In this document: positions 58,637 through 64,000 of the stretch, in pieces
How positions within the stretch are numbered: position 1 is the first letter of the stretch
Layout: the number at the start of each line of letters is the position of its first letter
Source: Amaricoccus sp047275745
GTDB lineage: Bacteria; Pseudomonadota; Alphaproteobacteria; Rhodobacterales; Rhodobacteraceae
DNA: 64,000 nt
Assembly: GCF_047275745.1 (NCBI RefSeq)
Contig: NZ_JBKQWU010000001.1
Span: forward strand, 307,363-371,362
Reading direction: 5' to 3'
Program-made: the position numbers and the translations under genes
The notes under the pieces: model-generated
The model's input: only the letters and a program-made list of their open reading frames with translations
Told to the model about the DNA's origin: nothing
Databases searched by the model: none

Positions 58637-60166
58637 ATGGCGGCTCACGCACTGCTCGAAGCGCGGGGGATCTCCAAATCCTTCTTCGGCATCCGCGCGC
58701 TTGAGAACGTCGATTTCGACCTGCGCGCGGGCGAGATCCACGCGCTGCTCGGCGAGAACGGCGCCGGGAAATCGACGCTGGTGAAGATCCTGACCGGCGC
58801 TTACCGACGGGACGCGGGGTCAATCGCGCTCGAAGGTCAGCCGGTCTCGCCGAGCGACGTGGGCGAGGCGCAGGAGCTTGGCATCGGCACGGTCTATCAG
58901 GAGGTCAATCTCCTCGAGAACCTGACCGTCGCGGAGAACCTCTATCTCGGGCGCCAGCCGCGCCGCTTCGGGCTCATCGACCGGCGGCGGATGGAGCGTG
59001 ACGCCAAGGCGCTGCTTTCCGGTTACGGCCTCGATCTCGACGCGGGCGAGACGCTCGCGCATTACTCCGTCGCGGTGCGCCAGATCATCGCCATCGCCCG
59101 CGCCGCGGATCTCTCGGGCAAGGTGCTCTTCCTCGACGAGCCGACCGCGAGCCTCGACGCGCGCGAGGTGGAGCTCGTCTTCGGCATCCTGCGCGAACTG
59201 AAGGCGCGCGGCCTCGGGATCGTGCTGATCACGCATTTTCTCGATCAGGTCTATGCGATCGCCGATCGGGTGACGGTGCTGCGCAACGGCGAATTCGTCG
59301 GCAGCCGCGCCATCGCCGATCTGCCGAAACGCGACCTGATCGGCATGATGCTCGGCCGCGAACTCGCCGAGGAGACGCATCACCGGCCCGACATGGCCGA
59401 GAGCGCGGCTGAGGGACCGGCCCCAATCCGCTTCCGCGACTACGGCAAGCGGGGCAGCGTCGCGCCCTTCGACCTCGACGTGCGCCCGGGCGAAGTCGTC
59501 GGCATCGCCGGGCTGCTCGGCTCGGGGCGCTCGGAGACGGCCTTCCTGCTCTTCGGGATCGACCGCGCCGATACCGGGCACGCCGAGATCGACGGCGAGA
59601 CGGTCGCGATCACCTCCCCGCCCGATGCGGTCAGCCATGGCTTCGGCTTCTGCCCCGAGGACCGCAAGAGCGACGGCATCATCGGCGATCTGTCGATCCG
59701 CGAGAACATCATCCTGGCGCTGCAGGCGCATCGCGGCTGGGCGAAGCCGCTCTCGCCGCGGGAACAGTCCGACCTCGCGCGCCACTACATCCGCGCGCTC
59801 GACATCCGCCCGCCGGTGCCGGAACGGCCGATCAAGTTTCTCTCCGGCGGCAACCAGCAGAAGGTGATCCTCGCCCGCTGGCTCGCCACGAAGCCGCGGT
59901 TCCTGATCCTCGACGAGCCGACGCGCGGCATCGACATCGGCGCCCATGCCGAGATCATCCGCCTGATCGAGCAGCTCTGCGCCGAGGGCATGGCGCTCGT
60001 CGTCATCTCGTCCGAGCTCGAGGAACTGGTCGCCTATTCGCACCGCGTGATCGTGCTCGCCGACCGCCGCCACGTGCGCGAGCTGAAGGGCGCGGAGATT
60101 TCGGCGCAGGCGATCATGGGTGCCATGGCCGCCGATCCCGCGACCGGAAAGGAGACCGCCGCGTGA
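58637..60166 (+). CDS. ytfR: Sugar ABC transporter ATP-binding protein (YtfR-like)
   Basis: 509 aa with two ATPase halves. First half: Walker A GENGAGKST (~34-42), Walker B LFLDEPTASLD; the signature is degenerate (HYSVAVRQ). Second half: degenerate Walker A (GLLGSGRSET) and good signature LSGGNQQKV, LILDEPTRGID. This fused CUT2 design belongs to ribose/galactose/arabinose importers. Its end overlaps the first permease by GTGA. Confidence 0.93.
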   Translation: MAAHALLEARGISKSFFGIRALENVDFDLRAGEIHALLGENGAGKSTLVKILTGAYRRDAGSIALEGQPVSPSDVGEAQELGIGTVYQEVNLLENLTVAENLYLGRQPRRFGLIDRRRMERDAKALLSGYGLDLDAGETLAHYSVAVRQIIAIARAADLSGKVLFLDEPTASLDAREVELVFGILRELKARGLGIVLITHFLDQVYAIADRVTVLRNGEFVGSRAIADLPKRDLIGMMLGRELAEETHHRPDMAESAAEGPAPIRFRDYGKRGSVAPFDLDVRPGEVVGIAGLLGSGRSETAFLLFGIDRADTGHAEIDGETVAITSPPDAVSHGFGFCPEDRKSDGIIGDLSIRENIILALQAHRGWAKPLSPREQSDLARHYIRALDIRPPVPERPIKFLSGGNQQKVILARWLATKPRFLILDEPTRGIDIGAHAEIIRLIEQLCAEGMALVVISSELEELVAYSHRVIVLADRRHVRELKGAEISAQAIMGAMAADPATGKETAA

Positions 60167-61185
60167 CCTGGCTCACTTCCCGCCTCCGCCGCCTCGCGCC
60201 GCAACTCGTGGCGCTGGCACTCGTTCTCGCGGCGATTTCCCTGATCGCGCCGGGGTTTCTCGACGTGACCTTCCAGAACGGCCGCCTCTACGGCAGCCCG
60301 ATCGACGTGCTGGTCCGCGCGGCACCGGTGGCGCTGCTCGCGGTCGGCATGACGCTCGTCATCGCGACGAAGGGGATCGACCTCTCGGTCGGCGCGACGA
60401 TCGCGATCACCGGCGCGGTGGCGGCCTCGATGGTCGCCGCCGGGCATGCGCTGCCGGTGGTGATCGTCGCGGCGCTCGGCGTCGGCCTCGTCTGCGGCGT
60501 CTGGAACGGGCTTCTCGTCGGGATCGCCGATATCCAGCCGATCATCGCGACGCTCATCCTCATGGTCGCGGGCCGGGGCATCGCGCAGCTCATCACCGAG
60601 GGCGTGATCCTCACCTTCAACGATCCCGGCTTCGCCTTCCTCGGCTCCGGCGCGGTCCTCGGCGTGCCGATGCCGGTGATCCTCTGGGTCATGACCGGCA
60701 TCGCTGTCGGGCTGCTGGTCCGCGTCTCGGCACTCGGCCTGCTGATCGAGGCGGTCGGGATCAACCGGCGCGCCTCGATGCTGATCGGGATCAAGGCGCG
60801 GTTCCTGATCGTCTTCGTCTACGCCGTCGCCGGCCTCTGCGCCGCGATCGCGGGGATGATCGTCACCGCGGACATCCGAGGCGCGGATGCGAACAACGCC
60901 GGGCTCTGGCTCGAGCTCGACGCGATCCTCGCCGTGGTGATCGGCGGCACCGCGCTCTCGGGCGGACGGTTCTCGATCTCCGCCTCGCTCGTCGGCGCGC
61001 TGATCATCCAGTCGCTCAATACCGGCATCCTGATCTCCGGCTGGCCACCGGAGTTCAACCTGATCATCAAGGCGGTGGTCATCGTCGTGATCCTCGCACT
61101 GCAATCGCCGGTCGTGGCGAACAGCCTCGCGGCCGCGGCCCGCGTCCGCGCCGGATTCCGCGACCCGAAGGGGACCCGGACATGA
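60163..61185 (+). CDS. ytfT: Sugar ABC transporter permease (YtfT-like)
   Basis: 340-aa CUT2 permease, starting at GTG 60163. About 8-10 membrane segments with VGMTLVIATKGIDLSVGA and VVIGGTALSGGRFSI, typical of RbsC/YtfT proteins. Overlaps the second permease gene by 4 bp. Two different permeases in one operon is the YtfT-YjfF plan. Confidence 0.92.
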   Translation: MTWLTSRLRRLAPQLVALALVLAAISLIAPGFLDVTFQNGRLYGSPIDVLVRAAPVALLAVGMTLVIATKGIDLSVGATIAITGAVAASMVAAGHALPVVIVAALGVGLVCGVWNGLLVGIADIQPIIATLILMVAGRGIAQLITEGVILTFNDPGFAFLGSGAVLGVPMPVILWVMTGIAVGLLVRVSALGLLIEAVGINRRASMLIGIKARFLIVFVYAVAGLCAAIAGMIVTADIRGADANNAGLWLELDAILAVVIGGTALSGGRFSISASLVGALIIQSLNTGILISGWPPEFNLIIKAVVIVVILALQSPVVANSLAAAARVRAGFRDPKGTRT

Positions 61186-62192
61186 CCCGCGCACCGCTCA
61201 TTCGCGCCCGGAACCTGCCCTTCGCGGCGACGGTGCTGATCTTCCTCGCAGCCTATGCCTTCTGCGTGGCGCAGTTCCCGAACATGCTGTCCATGCGGGT
61301 CGCGGGGAACCTCCTCACCGACAACGCCTTCCTCGGCATCGCGGCGGTCGGCATGACCTTCGTCATCCTCTCGGGCGGCATCGACCTCTCGATCGGCTCC
61401 GTCATCGCCTTTACGAGCGTCTTCGTCGCGGTTCTCGTGCGCGAGGGCGTGCATCCGGCGCTCGCCTTCACGCTGGCGCTCGCACTCTCGACCGCCTTCG
61501 GGGCGGCGATGGGTCTGATGATCCACGGGCTCTCGATGCCGCCCTTCGTGGTCACCTTGGCGGGGATGTTCCTCGCGCGGGGCGCCGCTTTCCTGATCTC
61601 GACGGAATCGGTACCGATCTCGCATCCGTTCCTCGAGCAGCTGACCGACCTCTACTTCCGTCTGCCCGGGCGCGGCGGGCGGCTCACCTTCCTCGCGATG
61701 CTGATGCTGCTGGTTTTCATCGCCGGATCGCTGCTGGCGGGGCGGACACGCTTCGGCGCCAATGTCTATGCGCTCGGCGGCGGCGCGCAGTCGGCGGAGC
61801 TGATGGGCGTGCCGATCCGGCGCACGACGATCGGGCTCTACGCGCTCTCGGGTTTCCTCGCCGGCCTCTCCGGGCTCGCCTATACGCTCTACACCTCCGC
61901 CGGCTATTCGCTCGCGACGGTCGGCGTCGAACTCGACGCGATCGCCGCCGTCGTCATCGGCGGAACACTGCTGACCGGGGGTTCCGGCCTCGTCGCCGGC
62001 ACGTTTTTCGGCTTGATGATCCAGGGTTTGATCCAGACCTATATCGTCTTCGACGGAACCCTGTCATCGTGGTGGACGAAGATCGTCATCGGCCTGCTGC
62101 TCTTCCTCTTCATCGTGCTGCGCCGCGTCATATTGCTGTTCCACGAGCGGGCGGGCGGAACCGGGGAAGGGCGCGCCGTCGCCGGAGGTTAG
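61182..62192 (+). CDS. yjfF: Sugar ABC transporter permease (YjfF-like)
   Basis: 336-aa CUT2 permease. Segments FVILSGGIDLSIGSVIAF and VVIGGTLLTGGSGLVAG are characteristic; ends with a charged tail. It follows ytfT with an ATGA overlap and precedes the regulator by 4 nt. Completes the YtfQ-R-T-YjfF set. Confidence 0.92.
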   Translation: MTRAPLIRARNLPFAATVLIFLAAYAFCVAQFPNMLSMRVAGNLLTDNAFLGIAAVGMTFVILSGGIDLSIGSVIAFTSVFVAVLVREGVHPALAFTLALALSTAFGAAMGLMIHGLSMPPFVVTLAGMFLARGAAFLISTESVPISHPFLEQLTDLYFRLPGRGGRLTFLAMLMLLVFIAGSLLAGRTRFGANVYALGGGAQSAELMGVPIRRTTIGLYALSGFLAGLSGLAYTLYTSAGYSLATVGVELDAIAAVVIGGTLLTGGSGLVAGTFFGLMIQGLIQTYIVFDGTLSSWWTKIVIGLLLFLFIVLRRVILLFHERAGGTGEGRAVAGG

Positions 62193-62196
62193 GACC

Positions 62197-62928
62197 ATGG
62201 GCATCCTCGACAACCGGATACACGGCCCCCGCCCGCGCGGCAGCCACGGCCACGTCGTCGAAGAACTCGGCCGCGCGATCGTCTCGGGCGAGATCCCCCA
62301 GGCGTCGATCCTGCCGGGCGACCACGACCTGATGGAACGCTTCGGCGTCTCGCGCACGGTGCTGCGCGAGGCGATGAAGACGCTGGCGGCGAAACGGCTG
62401 ATCGAGGCCAAGTCGCGGGTGGGCACGCGTGTGCTCGAGGACCGGCGTTGGAACTTCGTCGATTCCGACGTGATGAGCTGGCGGCTGAGCGCCGGGGTCG
62501 ATCTCGAATTCGTGGTGCATCTCGCGGAGATGCGGCTGGCGCTCGAACCCTCGGCCGCCGCCCTCGCCGCCCGGCATGCGACCAATGACGAGATCCTGGA
62601 GCTCTACGCGATCGCCGAGCGCATGGACCGGCCCGAGCACAGCGAGGAATCCTTCGCCAAGGTCGACCTCGAATTCCACATCGCCGTCGCCAACGCCTCG
62701 CGCAACCCGTTCATGCGCTCGGTCTCGAGCCTGATCGAAGCGGCGCTGGCGGTATCGCTGCACCTCTCCTCGCCCGCCGTGACCCCGGGCGGGATCTCCA
62801 CCTGCGCCTCGAACCACCTCCGCATCGCCCATGCGATCGCCGCGCGCGATCCCGAGCGCGCCGCCAACGCGATGCGCTTCGTGATCGACGACGGCGTGGC
62901 GCGCGTGCAGGATGTGCTCGGGCGATGA
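62197..62928 (+). CDS. FadR/GntR family transcriptional regulator
   Basis: 243 aa. Winged helix (HVVEELGRAIVSGEI, ERFGVSRTVLREAMKTLAAKRLIE) followed by an FCD domain with KVDLEFHIAVANAS and a terminal SNHLRIAHAI His motif, typical of metal-binding FCD regulators such as DgoR that sense hexonates. It is the last gene of the transporter operon and likely represses the galactose genes, perhaps through TACTATTAT sites. Confidence 0.9.
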   Translation: MGILDNRIHGPRPRGSHGHVVEELGRAIVSGEIPQASILPGDHDLMERFGVSRTVLREAMKTLAAKRLIEAKSRVGTRVLEDRRWNFVDSDVMSWRLSAGVDLEFVVHLAEMRLALEPSAAALAARHATNDEILELYAIAERMDRPEHSEESFAKVDLEFHIAVANASRNPFMRSVSSLIEAALAVSLHLSSPAVTPGGISTCASNHLRIAHAIAARDPERAANAMRFVIDDGVARVQDVLGR

Positions 62929-62941
62929 ACTCGGTAAGCCG

Positions 62942-62963
62942 GATCCGCCCGAGCGGGCGGATC
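62942..62963 (+). terminator. Terminator hairpin after the FadR-type gene
   Basis: GATCCGCCCG / CGGGCGGATC, ten complementary bases around AG, 13 nt after the stop; probably folds with an 8-bp stem. End of the sugar-transport operon. Confidence 0.6.
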
Positions 62964-63058
62964 GCGTGGTTCGGGTCGCAGGCTGAGGTCCAATGCCGCG
63001 GGCACCGCGCGCGGTCCCAGCCGTGGATCGGCCGGAAGGATGAGGGAGCGCAACGGCG

Positions 63059-63256
63059 GTGATGGGAAATCGCGGATCATCAAACGGGATCGATGACGAC
63101 GTGTTCTCGCGCCGAACCCGGCGGATGTACAAGTGGCGCCGCGGGGCGCTGAAACGCATCAAGCAGCAATTCTCGAAACGCATGCGTCAGGCGGCTCGCC
63201 AAGAGGTCCAGGAACAATGGCCGATGGGCAGGGAGCGAGACTCACCCCGTCCGTGA
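63059..63256 (+). CDS. Small basic hypothetical protein
   Basis: 65 aa, with GAGGGAG about 10 nt upstream of the GTG at 63059 (ATG at 63062 also possible). Strongly basic middle (RRMYKWRRGALKRIKQQFSKRMRQAARQE) preceded by GSSNGIDDDVFSRRTRR. I recall similar short proteins in alphaproteobacteria but cannot name the family. The region from 62964 to the tRNA promoter holds nothing else that I can support. Confidence 0.4.
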   Translation: MMGNRGSSNGIDDDVFSRRTRRMYKWRRGALKRIKQQFSKRMRQAARQEVQEQWPMGRERDSPRP

Positions 63257-63375
63257 TCGACGCCATCATCTCCGTGGGTGAAGGCTCGCCATGAAGCCGG
63301 GCAGACCCCCGGGGAGAACGGAGGTGCCGAGGGCGCCCACCGGCCCAGGCACGGCGGGACGGTTGGTGCGAAGGC

Positions 63376-63405
63376 TTGTACGCGGTCCCGCTCCGCCGCT
63401 ATAAG
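63376..63405 (+). promoter_or_regulatory. Promoter of tRNA-Thr
   Basis: TTGTAC, 18-bp spacer, TATAAG; the predicted start falls a few bases before the mature tRNA at 63416. Confidence 0.65.
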
Positions 63406-63415
63406 ACGGTCCGGC

Positions 63416-63491
63416 GCCGCGTTAGCTCAGCAGGTAGAGCAGCGCTCTTGTAAAGCGAAGGTCGTGGGTTCGATTCCCTCACGCGGCACCA
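63416..63491 (+). tRNA. trnT: tRNA-Thr (anticodon TGT)
   Basis: 76 nt including encoded CCA. A 7-bp acceptor stem (GCCGCGT/ACGCGGC), D arm GCTC/GAGC and anticodon loop CTTGTAA with TGT are clear. The TTCGATT T-loop is typical. Two mismatches are seen: the outer pair of the anticodon stem (G-A) and the second T-stem pair (T-T). It is the likely attachment site of the integrase remnant downstream. Confidence 0.95.
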
Positions 63492-63616
63492 CTTTCCTGT
63501 CCGCCGATCGTCGTGGTTGATTGATAAAGTCCAGAAAACAAGGCATAATCTGGATCTAGCTGGTCACCCAGTGATCGCCTGCGTTCGCCCCAAGCCGGGC
63601 CAAGGTGAGGGTCGAT

Positions 63617-63656
63617 CTGGGGGCCTTTCCGATGACCGGAAACGAAAGGCCCCCAG
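63617..63656 (+). repeat. Strong hairpin before the integrase remnant
   Basis: CTGGGGGCCTTTC (63617-63629) and GAAAGGCCCCCAG (63644-63656) are perfect 13-bp arms, with TTTCC/GGAAA extending into the loop. Its right arm ends one base before the former integrase start; it could be a terminator for the tRNA or part of the element. Confidence 0.6.
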
Positions 63657-63657
63657 G

Positions 63658-63838
63658 ATATCCCTCACGATTCCGCTATCCGCGCCCTGGGCCCCGCGAG
63701 CGGCCCTGCAAGGTCGGCGATGAGAAGGGGCGCTACCTTCAGGTCACGCCATCGGGAGGGCGACGCTGGAGCGTGAATTTCCGCGCCTCAGGCGGAGTCG
63801 AGAAGAAGCTGAGGACCTCGATTTACCGGCATTCCTGA
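63658..63838 (+). pseudogene. Remnant of a tyrosine integrase N-terminus (DUF4102-type)
   Basis: Reading across frames gives S-L-(T)-D-S-A-I-R-A-L, then in another frame PRERPCKVGDEKGRYLQVTPSGG and GGVEKKL, the usual start of P4-type integrases. The start codon is now ATA (63658), there is a base lost near 63669 and a second shift near 63685, and the reading ends at a stop soon after VEKKL. Catalytic domain missing. It sits 170 bp after tRNA-Thr, the classic place for such an integrase. Confidence 0.75.
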
Positions 63839-63889
63839 GCCCTGATGGTATGAGCGGGGCGGATGGCGGCGCCACTGTTCGCTCTGGGT

Positions 63890-64000
63890 GAGTTCCATCG
63901 TGAAGTGCAACACCGTTGACGGATGAGGTATCCGTCTGTCGCCAAACAGATAACGGTGCTGCCATGTCAGATTATGCCCACCTCACTGCCGATGAAAGGG
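63890..64000 (+). mobile_element. Left end of an IS30-like insertion sequence (partial)
   Basis: The start of a transposase-like frame at 63964 lies about 70 bp into an end containing GTGAAGTGCAACACCG, which looks like IS30-group terminal sequence by my recollection. The exact end and target duplication cannot be set because the element runs off the window. Confidence 0.5.
63964..64000 (+). CDS. IS30 family transposase, first 12 codons
   Basis: The visible N-terminus SDYAHLTADER follows the IS30 pattern of Tyr-x-His-Leu-Thr-x-x-Glu-Arg. The gene runs off the right edge. Only 12 residues are seen, so the family call is tentative. Confidence 0.5.
   Translation, partial: MSDYAHLTADER

Noticed and set aside
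63744..63965. A 73-codon minus-strand frame between the integrase remnant and the IS
   Set aside because: Antisense to the integrase remnant and the IS end; Ser/Arg-rich without motifs.

Overview
The window is very GC-rich, densely packed DNA of an alphaproteobacterium, most likely of the Rhodobacterales (Roseobacter/Paracoccaceae group). Pointers are the ChpT-type phosphotransferase beside a small DUF3553 gene, the OlsA/OlsB ornithine-lipid pair, two TRAP transporters, the homogentisate route, the De Ley-Doudoroff galactose route, and the prevalence of ATGA, GTGA and TGATG gene overlaps. No genus can be named from the sequence alone. Nearly all of the window is catabolic: blocks that pair a transporter with enzymes and a local regulator.

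Layout. (1) 1-14023: an amino-sugar (GlcNAc/chitin-oligosaccharide) block. It holds ABC permeases, a Gfo/Idh oxidoreductase, a ROK kinase, NagA, a D-threonine-aldolase/D-serine-dehydratase-like enzyme, an M81 (MlrC-like) protein, an NTF2-like protein, an RpiR/SIS regulator, an SDR, a GH20 hexosaminidase, CutC, NagB and RidA. Four copies of an AGAAA-N5-TTTCT palindrome sit in its regulatory regions and look like the RpiR operator. (2) 14181-21368: an Ldh-type oxidoreductase, a FadR-type regulator with a perfect TGGTCAGACCA operator, a TRAP transporter and two zinc alcohol dehydrogenases, probably for a sugar acid. (3) 21399-30188: purine catabolism, with a LysR regulator divergent from xdhABC, an NCS2-type permease and guanine deaminase. 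(4) 30250-37550: homogentisate catabolism, with hmgA and a MarR regulator sharing three operators, and a probable fahA-maiA-TRAP-marR operon. (5) 37771-42626: a GH3 beta-glucosidase, an AlkD-like repair protein, a LuxR solo and an almost empty 0.7-kb stretch. (6) 42627-49516: housekeeping genes moaA, olsA, olsB, DUF3553, chpT, a gamma carbonic anhydrase, gmk, yicC and a PAS protein. A single N flanked by an exact 117-bp duplication marks an assembly join upstream of olsB. (7) 49650-62928: a De Ley-Doudoroff galactose pathway with an IlvD/Edd-type dehydratase, dgoK, dgoA, a lactonase, galM and a galactose dehydrogenase, plus a YtfQ-YtfR-YtfT-YjfF-like sugar ABC transporter and a FadR-type regulator. 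(8) 63059-64000: tRNA-Thr(TGU) followed by a frameshifted integrase remnant and the start of an IS30-like element, which looks like a genomic-island edge.

The least expected structure is not a gene. At least six gene junctions carry short degenerate tandem arrays of 13-17 bp, each with its own sequence. They start in the last codons of a gene or touch a start codon (12621, 45775, 46473, 49585, 50831, 52634). Other points worth attention are the M81 plus PLP-enzyme pair inside the GlcNAc operon, the TRAP transporter embedded in the homogentisate operon, the hmgA promoter with its operator in the spacer, and the LuxR solo lacking the usual ligand-binding Asp.
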